Source of the DNA: Deinococcus radiophilus
Lineage (GTDB): Bacteria > Deinococcota > Deinococci > Deinococcales > Deinococcaceae
Assembly (NCBI RefSeq): GCF_020889625.1
Contig: NZ_CP086380.1
Span: 1,011,001-1,075,000, forward strand
Direction of reading: 5' to 3'
Length of the DNA stretch: 64,000 nucleotides
Shown: positions 51,735 to 61,177 of the stretch, one piece after another
Layout of the letters: every line of letters starts with the position of its first letter
How positions within the stretch are numbered: the first letter of the stretch is position 1
Translations under genes and position numbers: made by a program
The notes under the pieces: model-generated
Database searches by the model: none
What the model was told of the DNA's origin: nothing
The model's input: only the letters and a program-made list of their open reading frames with translations

Positions 51735-52972
51735 GTCGCCTTCAGGGGCGCAGCCGCTGGCCTGACATCCTGATCGGCCTGGTCGTTCTGGGGCTACTCA
51801 TCGGATTCGCCACGCTGCTGTTCGGACAGAATCGCGCCGAAACCACCACCGCAGTCACCCAGGTCGAAACCGCCCCAGCCATTCCGGCTGCGCCAGGCAC
51901 CGCAACCACCACGACCACTCAGACCACCGAAACCACCACCACAAGTGATGAAGCCGGCGAAGAGAGTGGTGTTGAGGGTGAGGAGGAAGACGGGGAACCC
52001 AGTGTGACCCAAGCTCCCGAAGTGACGGAACCTGAGCAGCCGGATGTCGAAATTACGCCCGCACCTGCTCAAACCGAGGCGGCACCGACCATCACCGACC
52101 CAGAGCCAGCGACGAGCACCGAGCCATCCACCGAAACGACTCCTGCCCCTGCCGCCAGCGCAGCCGTGACACCGCGTCCTGGTGGCGCCGTACCGACCAG
52201 CGCCAGCCGAGTTCCCAACCGCAACGAATACCGTATCAGTCTGGGCGGCTTTGGCACTTCGGCGCAGGCTGTTCAGCGGACCGCGCAGGTGGCGGCCCTG
52301 GGCTACACCGTGTACTCCATTGACCTGGGCGATCAGGTGGTGGCCCAGGTCGGCCCCTTCGAGAACTCAGCTGCCGCGCAGCGGGCACTGGCAGACATCC
52401 AGCGGGCCTACCCCGGCGCGGCTCTCTTTGCTCCCCGCCCTGGGGCTACGGCACCTGCTCCAACTCCCGATGCTCCGGCACCTGGCACGCCGACTACCAG
52501 TGCCCCTACACCAGCACCTGCCCCACGTGCACCAGCTGCAGCACCTGTACCGACGCCACGGCCCAGTACGTCAGCTCCGACCCCGACACCGCAGCCCGCG
52601 ACCCCGGCTCCAGCACCCGCTCAGCCAGCGCCCCGTCCGGCGACTCCCGCGCCAACGCCTGCTGCTCCGGCCCCCACTCAGAGCACCCCAGCGCCGGCCC
52701 AGAGCACTCCCGCGCAACCTGCTCCCACACCAGCTACGCCGGCACCGGCAGCCGCCACCGGCCCGGTTTACCTGCAAGTCGGAGCCTTCGACGACGCCGA
52801 CCGTGCCCAGCAGTTGGTCAGCGATCTGCAAGGACAGGGATTCAATCCCAGCGTCAATGCGCCGGAAGGCGAGCGGGTCCGCGTCATCATCGGTCCCTTT
52901 GCGCCTAACGAAGTCGCAGGTGCCGAAGCCCGACTGGATGCCAGCGGTTACGATCATTTCCGCCTCCGCTAA
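51731..52972 (+). CDS. membrane-anchored protein with two SPOR domains
   Basis: A 413-residue protein with one N-terminal helix (DILIGLVVLGLLIGFATLLF), a long Thr/Glu/Pro/Ala-rich linker, a first SPOR-like domain from N165 (RISLGGFGTSAQAVQRTAQV, VAQVGPFENSAAAQRAL), a second Pro/Ala-rich linker and a C-terminal SPOR domain (VYLQVGAFDDADRAQQLVSD, VRVIIGPFAPNE). SPOR domains bind glycan strands lacking stem peptides at division sites. Two SPOR units in one chain are uncommon. The gene overlaps the TPR gene and precedes rex by 25 bases. Confidence 0.9.
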   Translation: MSRLQGRSRWPDILIGLVVLGLLIGFATLLFGQNRAETTTAVTQVETAPAIPAAPGTATTTTTQTTETTTTSDEAGEESGVEGEEEDGEPSVTQAPEVTEPEQPDVEITPAPAQTEAAPTITDPEPATSTEPSTETTPAPAASAAVTPRPGGAVPTSASRVPNRNEYRISLGGFGTSAQAVQRTAQVAALGYTVYSIDLGDQVVAQVGPFENSAAAQRALADIQRAYPGAALFAPRPGATAPAPTPDAPAPGTPTTSAPTPAPAPRAPAAAPVPTPRPSTSAPTPTPQPATPAPAPAQPAPRPATPAPTPAAPAPTQSTPAPAQSTPAQPAPTPATPAPAAATGPVYLQVGAFDDADRAQQLVSDLQGQGFNPSVNAPEGERVRVIIGPFAPNEVAGAEARLDASGYDHFRLR

Positions 52973-52997
52973 ACACAGAGATGAGAATGGCCTTTCT

Positions 52998-53699
52998 ATG
53001 AAAAAAGAGCGAGCTCTGACCATCCCCTCGGCCACCGTCAGCCGCTTGGTCACCTATCTGCGGATTCTTGAGGAGCTGGAGCTGGCGGGAGAACCCAGAA
53101 CCAGTTCCAGTGACCTGGCCGAACGTGCCCAGGTCACTGCTTTTCAGGTTCGTAAGGATTTGGCCTACTTTGGCCGTTTCGGGAAACGCGGGATGGGCTA
53201 CTCCGTCGCCTTGCTCAAGCGGGAAATTATTGACGCCCTGGGGCTGAACCTCCACTGGCCGGTCATCGTGGTCGGCATGGGCCGCTTAGGTCACGCCATT
53301 GCCAACTTCCCGGTTGCTGCCGAATACCAGTTCGAGTACGTTGGTTTATTTGATGTCGACCCACAGGTGGTCGGAACGTCTATCGGCAATCTTCCCATCC
53401 TTCATATGAGTCAGCTTCCTTCCTTCGTCCATGAACGTGGCGTGAAAATGGCTTTCCTCACCGTGCCTCCTGAACGTGCACAGGCTACCGCTGAAAAGCT
53501 CGTCCAGGCCGGGATTACCAGCATTCTCAACTTTGCACCCATCGTCCTCAGGCCCCCACTCAGTGAAAATGAAAAAGATGTTGGTAAGACAAAGACCTGG
53601 CATAATGTGACTGTCGAGAATGTTGACTTTTTAGCGGGCATGAAGCGCCTTGCGTACTACACGCATGATCCGAAGTCACCCGCCGTGGAGGAAGTATGA
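52998..53699 (+). CDS. rex: redox-sensing transcriptional repressor Rex
   Basis: A 233-residue Rex-type regulator. The N-terminal winged helix (IPSATVSRLVTYLRILEELE, ERAQVTAFQVRKDLAYFGRFG) is followed by a Rossmann domain binding NAD(H) (VIVVGMGRLGHAIANF, YVGLFDVDPQVVG) and the domain-swap C-terminus VTVENVDFLAGMKRLAYY. Rex senses the NADH/NAD+ ratio. A short insertion (SENEKDVGKTKTWHN) precedes the last strand. It is embedded among envelope genes and overlaps the next lipoprotein gene, an unusual setting that may tie envelope synthesis to redox state. Confidence 0.92.
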   Translation: MKKERALTIPSATVSRLVTYLRILEELELAGEPRTSSSDLAERAQVTAFQVRKDLAYFGRFGKRGMGYSVALLKREIIDALGLNLHWPVIVVGMGRLGHAIANFPVAAEYQFEYVGLFDVDPQVVGTSIGNLPILHMSQLPSFVHERGVKMAFLTVPPERAQATAEKLVQAGITSILNFAPIVLRPPLSENEKDVGKTKTWHNVTVENVDFLAGMKRLAYYTHDPKSPAVEEV

Positions 53700-54310
53700 G
53701 AAAAGCAAGTATGTTCCTGGTCCTCGCTCTGGGATTGACCGCTTGTAACCCTGATGGGATGGCCTTTGGGGCACAAACTCAGGTGGTGCCTGGCCTCGCC
53801 ACAGCAGGCTTAATAGATCTAACGCAGGAATACGGCAAAGAAACGGGCACTTACCTCGGATACCGCTCTGAAATCACTCAACCCACGCTAAAGTTCAGCG
53901 TTGCGCCGGGTAGCCTAGGTGTTACGGTGACCAGCTATACCGTTGAGGCCCTTGACAGCGCAGGCAGCCGCTTTGGTGGCAATGACGCCAGCTATAGCCG
54001 GAATGGCTTGTCCTTCCGGGTGCCTGGCGGCTACGCTTGCCCCACCGGTGATACCGACCAGTGCGCTGGGGCCGACAAGACCGCTGTGGCCCGGCAGGTT
54101 GCCTTTCCCGATAGTGTGGCTTTGATCAAACAAGGCGTGGTGGAACAGCTCAACCAAAACTACTACGTAGCGGATGAGTGCGAGAACCTTTCCATGCGAA
54201 TTTCCTTCCGTGGCTTTGATGACCTGAACCGTAGCTGGAGCTCACCGGCATTCACCAATGCCGATATCGGGACCGAATGCAACCGCGAACTTGTAGAGGA
54301 ACAACCATGA
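53696..54310 (+). CDS. predicted lipoprotein of unknown function
   Basis: A 204-residue lipoprotein. The signal MRKASMFLVLALGLTAC ends in a lipobox LTAC with Cys17 as the lipidated residue. The mature part looks like an immunoglobulin-like beta-sandwich (TLKFSVAPGSLGVTVTSYTVEALDSAG) with four more cysteines (YACPTGDTDQC, ADECENLS, GTEC). I do not recognise a named family. Its ATG overlaps the rex stop and its stop is three bases into the next gene. Confidence 0.8.
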   Translation: MRKASMFLVLALGLTACNPDGMAFGAQTQVVPGLATAGLIDLTQEYGKETGTYLGYRSEITQPTLKFSVAPGSLGVTVTSYTVEALDSAGSRFGGNDASYSRNGLSFRVPGGYACPTGDTDQCAGADKTAVARQVAFPDSVALIKQGVVEQLNQNYYVADECENLSMRISFRGFDDLNRSWSSPAFTNADIGTECNRELVEEQP

Positions 54311-56364
54311 TCCTGCAGAAAAAACTAATGGCGGCCTTTGTCACCGTACCTTTGCTGCTGGCCAGCTGTGGGGGCGGCACTCCCGATCTGGGTACGGGCA
54401 ATGGCCCTGGCTCCGGCAGCAACGGTGCACCTATCGTCAAATTCGTCAACGCTCCCACTGTGACCTCACCTAACGTTACTGTTCCGGTCCGCGTCTCGGA
54501 CGATGACAAGATCACAGCGGTGGGCTGGGTCTTGGACGCTGGTACCGCCAACGAACGCCGTGGAACACTCAGTGCCGATCAAATCAGGAGCACTTTTAAC
54601 CTCAGCTTCAGCGAACTGACTGCTGGCCAGCACAATCTGGTTGTGACGGCCACCGACAGCATGGGCAAACGCACCAGCGCCACTTACAGCTTTACCGTAG
54701 ACGCTACAGCTCCCACCTTGAGTAGTGTCATGGTCAACGGCAAACCTGTGCAGAATGGTGGGACCGTGACCCTCGCCACCGATGTGCCCATGCAGGTCAG
54801 TGTTACGGCCAAAGACAATACGGGCACCGCGCTCATCCAGCTGTTCCAGGGCAATACCTTGCTGGGAGAAGGAAGCGGCACCCTGAATGCCGAAGTGATT
54901 CCTCCAAGCGCGGGAACGTTCAACTACACCGTGCGGGTGACAGACCGGGTAGGCAACGTGACTGAGCAGGCTTTCACAGTCACTTACTCCGGTACTTCTA
55001 CCGAGTTGCCCGCGCCTCAACCGATCATCCGCATCAATAATCTTGATGACGCTCCTTACAGCGACATCCTCAGTGTGACGGTATCGGCCGGTCTGGCCGC
55101 TGGCGCTGAAATTGACCGTGTCATCCTCGAAGTGACAGATGCCCGCGGTATCGTAGACACCACCACCTATGTCGCCAACAACGAGAACCCCACCTTCAGC
55201 ATTGATACGACCAAGTATCCCGATGGGAATCTAACCTTGCGGGCTGTTGCGGTAGATACTGCAGGCAAGCGTGGCACCAGTTCAAACCTTGTGACCACCG
55301 TTAAAAACAACATTGCACCTACCCTGTCCATCGTCTCTCCCAGTGACGGCGGTGTGGTGCGCGGACCAACCACCATTACCGTACAGCTCAAGGAAGAGAA
55401 CACGCCTGTCACATTGGGAACCCAGGAAGTGACCTTGGAGATTTTCGACGAGCGCGGTCAATTGGTGACCACCCGTCAAGCTCCTCTGCGCCAGTCCAGC
55501 CGTGGACTGTGGCAGGCCAGCACTACCGTGGACTTTACGGACGCCCAGTTTGTGGTTACGGATTACACCATCCGTGCCTCATTGGACGTGACCTTACAAG
55601 GTGAGAACTTCACCCGCACGGTAGAAGACACGGCCAACGTCACCAATAACATCCGCTCTACCGAGGCTCCAGCGCTGAACATCCTGATGCCAGCTTTCTA
55701 TGGTGAGCTGGGAGTGGAACGCCCCGTCCTGAGCCGGAGGAGCGCCGTGGCCCTCCAAATTTCGGACAGTGACGCTATTGCGGCAGCCCTACTGACCTTT
55801 ACCTGTGACACCACGGTGGTTTCGGACTGCACGAGCAAGGCCAACTCTGCGTCCTACCAGTATCAGATTCCGGTTGGTGGAGCTGGAGTGCATCAGCGCC
55901 TGCTGAACATCGGCTTCCTGATGGACGGTCAGCCGCTGCTGCCCAACGGTGCTTATGTGATGCGCCTGACCGCCCGTGACCAGGCGGGGAACGAGAACAC
56001 CCGCGAAATGCCGGTCACGGTGGACCGCGGAGTGGCTGAGATTGTGGGGCTGGATCCAGCAGAACCTACAAAGGGAGGTGAAGACCCAAAGAGTAAGTTC
56101 ACTCCCCCTTCTGCATCCTGGACACTGACTGGAAACCGGATTAACCCTGTGCGCGTCATGACCGTTGTTTACAACAGCAATGACGAAGAGCTCGGCTTCT
56201 TGAACTCATCCATTGTCAAACCAGAGCAGTCCATTAGCTACGGGCGAACCTTCATTGCAGAGGGCGAGTACGCAGCTGGCTTCCTTGTTCAGGATCTGGT
56301 GACTGGAGCAGTAGAATACTTCCCATATAACGATTACGCCGTTTTCGTTCAGCAGCAGCAATGA
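54307..56364 (+). CDS. large lipoprotein with immunoglobulin-like repeats
   Basis: A 685-residue exported protein with lipobox LLASC (Cys21) and a Gly/Ser-rich spacer. It then has five or more Ig-like/cadherin-like beta repeats, each with a VxVRVSD or VTVxAG opening and a VxATDSxGxxxxATYSFTV-type end. These bacterial Ig repeats are typical of adhesins and surface scaffolds. GAGGA six bases before ATG 54307 sets the start. It is the last gene of the envelope operon and is followed by a strong terminator. Confidence 0.85.
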   Translation: MILQKKLMAAFVTVPLLLASCGGGTPDLGTGNGPGSGSNGAPIVKFVNAPTVTSPNVTVPVRVSDDDKITAVGWVLDAGTANERRGTLSADQIRSTFNLSFSELTAGQHNLVVTATDSMGKRTSATYSFTVDATAPTLSSVMVNGKPVQNGGTVTLATDVPMQVSVTAKDNTGTALIQLFQGNTLLGEGSGTLNAEVIPPSAGTFNYTVRVTDRVGNVTEQAFTVTYSGTSTELPAPQPIIRINNLDDAPYSDILSVTVSAGLAAGAEIDRVILEVTDARGIVDTTTYVANNENPTFSIDTTKYPDGNLTLRAVAVDTAGKRGTSSNLVTTVKNNIAPTLSIVSPSDGGVVRGPTTITVQLKEENTPVTLGTQEVTLEIFDERGQLVTTRQAPLRQSSRGLWQASTTVDFTDAQFVVTDYTIRASLDVTLQGENFTRTVEDTANVTNNIRSTEAPALNILMPAFYGELGVERPVLSRRSAVALQISDSDAIAAALLTFTCDTTVVSDCTSKANSASYQYQIPVGGAGVHQRLLNIGFLMDGQPLLPNGAYVMRLTARDQAGNENTREMPVTVDRGVAEIVGLDPAEPTKGGEDPKSKFTPPSASWTLTGNRINPVRVMTVVYNSNDEELGFLNSSIVKPEQSISYGRTFIAEGEYAAGFLVQDLVTGAVEYFPYNDYAVFVQQQQ

Positions 56365-56375
56365 GTCGTTAAAAA

Positions 56376-56404
56376 GACACGGGCGCAAATGCCCGTGCTT
56401 TTTG
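56376..56404. terminator. bidirectional terminator
   Basis: CACGGGC (56378-56384) pairs with GCCCGTG (56391-56397) over a six-base loop, with A-run before and T-run after. It serves the lipoprotein operon on plus and ppsR on minus. Confidence 0.85.
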
Positions 56405-56407
56405 CCT

Positions 56408-57211
56408 TTAGCGCAAATAGTTCAAAATCCCCGATGCGATTTCCTCCACGCTAGAGCTGGTGGTGTCCCGCACGGGGATTTTCCATTGCGCATACAGCCG
56501 CTCGGCGCGGCGCACCTCGTACTCGCACTGTTCCAGACTGGCGTACTGGCTGCCCGCCTTGCGCTGGGTGCGGATGGCGTGTAGCCGCCGGGGATCAATC
56601 GTCAGGCCGAACAGCTTGGCGCGGTGGGCTTCCAGGGGCCGGGGCAGGCTGAGTTGCTCGAAATCGTCTTCGGCCAGCGGATAGTTGCTGGCGCGAACCC
56701 CGTGATTAAGGGCCAGGAACAGACTGGTCGGCGTCTTGCCTGCGCGAGAAACCCCGACCAGAATGACATCGGCGAGGCCATACTGCTTGTCGCCCACACC
56801 GTCATCTGTCGCCAAGGCAAAATCCAGCGCCTCCATGCGGCGCAGATAGCCCTGCTGATCGGTCATGTCGTGAAAGCGGCCTGGTAAACGGGTCGCCTGG
56901 CTGCCGAATTCGGCTTCTAGGCGGTCCACACTCTGGCTCAGCAGATCAAAATGAACTGCCGGAGCCTCGCGCAGCCACTCCAGCACCTCCGGCACAGTGA
57001 TGGTGGTAAACAGCAAGGGGCGCGGCTCTTGTTCAGCCAACACGGCCACCTCGTGCGCAACGGCCTGCGCCTTGTCAGGAGTATCCACGAAAGACCGGAG
57101 CGCGTAGGTCAGGTCCTCGTCTGGAAAGTGCGCCAGCAGGGCGCGGGCCATGTTTTCGGCGGTGATTCCAGTGTGATCGGAAACCACGATGACGTGCCTG
57201 GGAAGGGTCAT
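56408..57211 (-). CDS. ppsR: PEP synthetase regulatory protein (kinase/pyrophosphorylase)
   Basis: A 267-residue bifunctional enzyme that phosphorylates PEP synthase (with ADP) to switch it off and removes the phosphate (with Pi) to switch it on. The P-loop is G153-VSRAGKT, and the opening [20 protein letters not shown] is the family signature. It is divergent from its target gene ppsA, the usual arrangement. A TAGCCT box lies five bases before the ATG. Confidence 0.95.
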   Translation of the reverse strand: MTLPRHVIVVSDHTGITAENMARALLAHFPDEDLTYALRSFVDTPDKAQAVAHEVAVLAEQEPRPLLFTTITVPEVLEWLREAPAVHFDLLSQSVDRLEAEFGSQATRLPGRFHDMTDQQGYLRRMEALDFALATDDGVGDKQYGLADVILVGVSRAGKTPTSLFLALNHGVRASNYPLAEDDFEQLSLPRPLEAHRAKLFGLTIDPRRLHAIRTQRKAGSQYASLEQCEYEVRRAERLYAQWKIPVRDTTSSSVEEIASGILNYLR

Positions 57212-57266
57212 GCTCTAGGCTAGCGTAGGCCATGAGCCGCAGGTCCAGAGTCGCGGGATAACGGGT

Positions 57267-57295
57267 CAAGTGCTTGTCAGCGCTTGGGCTAGAAT
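57267..57295 (+). promoter_or_regulatory. ppsA promoter with operator-like inverted repeat
   Basis: CAAGTGCT-TGTC-AGCGCTTG (57267-57286) is an inverted repeat with one mismatch. It overlaps the -35 position of a promoter with a TAGAAT -10 box (57290-57295). A repressor or activator bound here could control ppsA and perhaps the divergent ppsR. Confidence 0.5.
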
Positions 57296-57399
57296 AGGGC
57301 CGAGTCACACTACTCAAATCATCAATTCAACCTACTTTCCGGCTGTCAGCAGGTTCAGCTAGCCTACTTCTGGCCCGAAACATGAGGAGACTACTCGCT

Positions 57400-59742
57400 A
57401 TGGATATGATTCGCCCCTTTGAAACCCTGCAGATGACCGATGTCGAAATTGTCGGCGGCAAGAACGCTTCTATCGGTGAAATGATTCAGGGGCTGGCCGA
57501 AGCCGATGTACGCGTACCCGGCGGCTTTGCGACCACCGCCGATGCCTTCCGGCTCTTCCTACGCGAGAACGGCATTGAGGAGCGGATCAATGATCGCCTG
57601 AGCGGCCTGGACGTGAACGACGTGGCTGAGCTGGCCCGCGCCGGAGCCGAAATCCGCACCCTCGTGGAAGAAGCTGCGCTGCCTGCGCCGCTGGAAGCCG
57701 CCATCCGCGAAGCTTATGCGGGCCTGGGCGACGAGGTGGACGTGGCCGTGCGCTCCTCCGCCACTGCCGAGGACCTGCCCGAAGCCAGCTTCGCGGGCCA
57801 GCAGGAAACTTTCCTCAACGTGCGCGGCATTGACGATGTCCTGAAATACGTGCGGCTGGTGTTCGCCAGCCTGTACAACGACCGGGCCATTTCGTACCGC
57901 GTCCACCAGGGCTTCGAGCACTCCGAGGTGGCGCTCTCGGCGGGCGTGCAGCGGATGGTCCGCACTGACCTTGGCGTCAGCGGCGTGGCCTTTACCCTGG
58001 ACACCGAGAGCGGCTTCCGTGACGCGGTGTTCGTGACCTCCTCGTACGGCCTGGGTGAAATGGTGGTGCAGGGCGCGGTGAACCCCGACGAGTTCTTCGT
58101 GTACAAGCCCGCACTGGCCCAGGGTAAAAAAGCCGTGATCCGCCGCACGCGCGGCAGCAAGCAAAAGAAAATGATCTACGCCGACGCGGGCGGGGTACAG
58201 ACGGTGGATGTGGACGCCGCCGAGCAAGCCGCCTTTTCGCTGAACGATGAAGACCTGCACGAGCTGGCCCGCCAGTGCGTGACCATCGAGAATCACTATG
58301 GCCGCCCGATGGACATCGAGTGGGGTAAGGACGGACGCGACGGCCAGATCTATATCCTCCAGGCCCGCCCGGAAACAGTGCAGAGCCGCGCCGGGCGCAC
58401 CCTGGAACGCTTCGAGATGAAAGAGCAGGGTGAGGTGCTGGTTGAGGGCCGCGCCGTGGGCAACCGCATCGGCGCAGGCGTGGTGCGGGTGGTCAGCGAC
58501 CTGAGCCAGATGGAAAGCGTGCAAGAAGGTGACGTGCTGGTGGCCGACATGACCGACCCCGACTGGGAACCCGTCATGAAGCGGGCCAGCGCCATTGTGA
58601 CCAACCGGGGCGGGCGCACCTGTCACGCCGCCATCATCGCCCGCGAGCTGGGGATTCCAGCGGTGGTGGGCAGCGGCACGGCCACCCGTGACCTGCAAAG
58701 CGGCCAGGAGGTCACCGTCTCCTGCGCCGAGGGCGACACCGGGTATGTGTATGCGGGCCAGCTGAACTTCGAGCTGAACCGCGTCGAGCTGGACGCCATG
58801 CCCGAAGTCGGCATGAAAATCATGATGAACGTGGCCTCGCCGGACCGCGCCTTTTCCTTTGCGGCGCTGCCGAATGAAGGCGTGGGCCTGGCCCGCGTGG
58901 AGTTCGTGATTTCCAACGTGATCGGCATTCACCCCCGCGCCCTGCTGGACTACCCGAATGTGCCGGACGACGTCAAGGCCCTGATCGAGGAAAAGACCGC
59001 CGGCTACGATAGCCCGCGCGACTTTTTCCGCGAGAAACTGGCCGAAGGGGTCGCCAGCATCGCCGCCGCCTTTGCGCCCAAGCCGGTGATCGTGCGCCTG
59101 AGCGACTTCAAGAGCAACGAGTACGCCCACCTGATCGGCGGGGGAAGCTACGAGCCGACCGAGGAAAACCCCATGATCGGCTTCCGGGGCGCCAGCCGCT
59201 ACCGCAGCGACGACTTTGCCGAAGCTTTCCGCCTGGAGTGCGAGGCCATGCGCCAAGTGCGCGACGACATGGGCCTGACCAACGTGCAGCTGATGATTCC
59301 CTTTGTGCGGACCGTGGCCGAGGGCGTGCGCATCCTGGACATCCTGCGCAGCAATGGCCTGAAGCAGGGCGAGAACGACCTCAAGGTCATCATGATGTGC
59401 GAAGTGCCGAGCAACGCCATCCTGGCCGATCAGTTCCTGGAGCACTTCGACGGCTTCTCGATTGGGTCGAACGACCTGACGCAGCTGACCCTGGCGCTAG
59501 ACCGCGACTCGGGACTGGTGGCTGATATGTTCGACGAGCAGAACGAAGCCGTCCTGAGCCTGATGAGCATGGCAATCAAGGCCGCCAAAGCCAGGGGCAA
59601 ATATGTGGGCATCTGCGGTCAGAGCTCCAGCGATCACCCCGCGCTGGCCCAGTGGCTGATGGATCAGGGCATCGATTCGGTCAGCCTGAACCCCGACAGC
59701 GTGTTGAGTACCTGGCTGCACCTGGCGGGTGAAGGGCGGTAA
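57400..59742 (+). CDS. ppsA: phosphoenolpyruvate synthase
   Basis: A 780-residue enzyme that makes PEP from pyruvate and ATP through a phospho-histidine. The ATP-grasp N-domain ([40 protein letters not shown]) leads to the swivelling domain with catalytic H409 in [14 protein letters not shown], and to the PEP/pyruvate TIM barrel ([28 protein letters not shown]). The start is ATG 57400 after a GAGGAG; ATG 57382 and 57406 are alternatives. It is controlled by PpsR encoded next door and feeds gluconeogenesis. Confidence 0.97.
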   Translation: MDMIRPFETLQMTDVEIVGGKNASIGEMIQGLAEADVRVPGGFATTADAFRLFLRENGIEERINDRLSGLDVNDVAELARAGAEIRTLVEEAALPAPLEAAIREAYAGLGDEVDVAVRSSATAEDLPEASFAGQQETFLNVRGIDDVLKYVRLVFASLYNDRAISYRVHQGFEHSEVALSAGVQRMVRTDLGVSGVAFTLDTESGFRDAVFVTSSYGLGEMVVQGAVNPDEFFVYKPALAQGKKAVIRRTRGSKQKKMIYADAGGVQTVDVDAAEQAAFSLNDEDLHELARQCVTIENHYGRPMDIEWGKDGRDGQIYILQARPETVQSRAGRTLERFEMKEQGEVLVEGRAVGNRIGAGVVRVVSDLSQMESVQEGDVLVADMTDPDWEPVMKRASAIVTNRGGRTCHAAIIARELGIPAVVGSGTATRDLQSGQEVTVSCAEGDTGYVYAGQLNFELNRVELDAMPEVGMKIMMNVASPDRAFSFAALPNEGVGLARVEFVISNVIGIHPRALLDYPNVPDDVKALIEEKTAGYDSPRDFFREKLAEGVASIAAAFAPKPVIVRLSDFKSNEYAHLIGGGSYEPTEENPMIGFRGASRYRSDDFAEAFRLECEAMRQVRDDMGLTNVQLMIPFVRTVAEGVRILDILRSNGLKQGENDLKVIMMCEVPSNAILADQFLEHFDGFSIGSNDLTQLTLALDRDSGLVADMFDEQNEAVLSLMSMAIKAAKARGKYVGICGQSSSDHPALAQWLMDQGIDSVSLNPDSVLSTWLHLAGEGR

Positions 59743-59761
59743 TCAGCGAGGTGTCAACTGG

Positions 59762-59787
59762 CCCCTGCCCGTGATGGGTGGGGGTTT
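59762..59787 (+). terminator. probable terminator of ppsA
   Basis: CCCC-x-x-CCC and GGG-x-GGGG pair around a GTGAT loop, followed by TTTCT. The stem has small internal gaps, so efficiency is uncertain. Confidence 0.5.
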
Positions 59788-59805
59788 CTGATTTGAGGGT
59801 GAAAC

Positions 59806-60522
59806 ATGTCATACGAATGGCCGTCCGAACAGTTTGAGTACGCCCTAGCCAACATGCGCCTGACGGACACCAACCGGCGGGTATTGCAGGCTTTCTTAGA
59901 TGCGCCTTCGCATACGCTCACCGCTCACTCGCTGGCCGAAGCCGCCGCCCTGCCTGGAGGATGGAGTGCAGCGAACCTGCGCATAGGCGAACTCTCCCGC
60001 AAGTTTGCGTCCACGCTGGGACCGCTTCCGAATGCAGATGACGGTGATCCCCACTGGTGGCGCTACGTCGCTACTGGAAAGTGGCAGGATGGCCGTTTTT
60101 ATTGGACGTTACGCCCACAATTGAAGGCCGCACTGCTGGGGCTGGGTTGGCAGGCGGCAACTGGCGTGGTCAGTGAGTGGGGCGAGGTTCCGGCCGCGCA
60201 AGCCCAGACCTACGCAGAAGGCGCAGTTCGGCGGGTGTATGTTAACGCCTACGAGCGCAATCAGGCCGCCAGAGCCGCTTGCTTGGATCATTACGGACAC
60301 ACCTGCCAGGTGTGCAAAACCGATCTAACCCAGGTGTACGGCGAGGTCGCGCGGGGGTATCTGCAAGTCCACCACCTACGCCCACTGGCTGACTTGCAGC
60401 GAGAATATGAGGTTGATCCGGTCAGGGATCTCCTTCCAGTCTGCCCCAACTGCCACACCATGCTGCACCGGCGAAGCCCGCCGTACACGCCGGAAGAACT
60501 GCGGCAGCTGATGGGCCAGTGA
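59806..60522 (+). CDS. HNH endonuclease
   Basis: A 238-residue protein. The C-terminal HNH domain has CQVCKTDL, LQVHHLRPL and LLPVCPNCHTMLHRR, so the zinc-binding Cys pairs and catalytic His are present; it resembles McrA-type and stand-alone restriction HNH nucleases. The N-terminal half (LTDTNRRVLQAFLDAPSHTLTAHSLAEAAAL, LRIGELSRKF) looks like a winged-helix or DNA-reading domain. No methyltransferase or helicase partner is near, so a modification-dependent or housekeeping DNA nuclease is likely. Confidence 0.88.
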   Translation: MSYEWPSEQFEYALANMRLTDTNRRVLQAFLDAPSHTLTAHSLAEAAALPGGWSAANLRIGELSRKFASTLGPLPNADDGDPHWWRYVATGKWQDGRFYWTLRPQLKAALLGLGWQAATGVVSEWGEVPAAQAQTYAEGAVRRVYVNAYERNQAARAACLDHYGHTCQVCKTDLTQVYGEVARGYLQVHHLRPLADLQREYEVDPVRDLLPVCPNCHTMLHRRSPPYTPEELRQLMGQ

Positions 60523-60557
60523 GTCCCTGACTTCCTCTCCCCACCTTAAAGTGAGCC

Positions 60558-61115
60558 ATGCTCAGCGAAACGTCCGCAGATTTTTTTGGCTACTATCCCG
60601 GCACCGTGGCGCTGGTGACGGCAATCTATCAGGGTCAGCGCAACGTGATGGCGGCAGGCTGGCACACCGCCCTGAGCAGCGAACCGCCGCTCTACGGCGT
60701 AGCGATTGGCCGGGAGCGGGCCACCTATGGGCTGATTGCCGCCAGCGGCGAGTTTGGCGTGAACTTTGTGCCTGCCAAGCAGGCCCGCGCCATTCAGGGC
60801 GGCGGCGTGCTGAGCCTGCACGACGGGGCGGACAAGTTCGCGGCGCTGGGCCTGACCCCGCTGCCGGAGCAGCCGCTGGCACTGCGGGAGGCGTATCTGG
60901 CCTACCACTGCCGCCTCACGGCCACGCTGCCGGTAGGCGACCACGACCTGTTTGTGGGACAGGTGCAGCGCACGCACTTTGACCCCGCGCAGTACGACGA
61001 GCGGCGGCTGTTTGTCGGGCAGGCGGCCATTTACCTGGGCCGCAGCGAATACGTGACAAGTGGGGCGGCGCGCCAGAGCTTTCCGCCGCAGCTGTACCGC
61101 CCGGAGGAGGGGTGA
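60558..61115 (+). CDS. flavin reductase-like domain protein
   Basis: A 185-residue FMN-binding split-barrel protein: GYYPGTVALVTAIYQGQRNVMAAGWHT opens the domain, then PPLYGVAIGRERATYGLIAASGEFGVNF and a Tyr/Arg-rich end. Family members reduce flavin with NAD(P)H or act as small oxidoreductases; the partner is unknown. A TAAAGT box five bases before ATG 60558 supports the start. It abuts the HAD phosphatase gene. Confidence 0.85.
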   Translation: MLSETSADFFGYYPGTVALVTAIYQGQRNVMAAGWHTALSSEPPLYGVAIGRERATYGLIAASGEFGVNFVPAKQARAIQGGGVLSLHDGADKFAALGLTPLPEQPLALREAYLAYHCRLTATLPVGDHDLFVGQVQRTHFDPAQYDERRLFVGQAAIYLGRSEYVTSGAARQSFPPQLYRPEEG

Positions 61116-61164
61116 AAAACTTCCAGACCGCTGGCCTCACGGTCCGTAAGCGCCTGCGTCCGGT

Positions 61165-61170
61165 TAGACT
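61165..61170 (+). promoter_or_regulatory. -10 box of the HAD gene
   Basis: TAGACT ends seven bases before GTG 61178. Confidence 0.45.
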
Positions 61171-61177
61171 GACCGCC

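Noticed and set aside
57559..59445. A 628-codon frame opposite ppsA
   Set aside because: Same reason: His-rich, no motif or ribosome site, fully covered by the certain ppsA gene.
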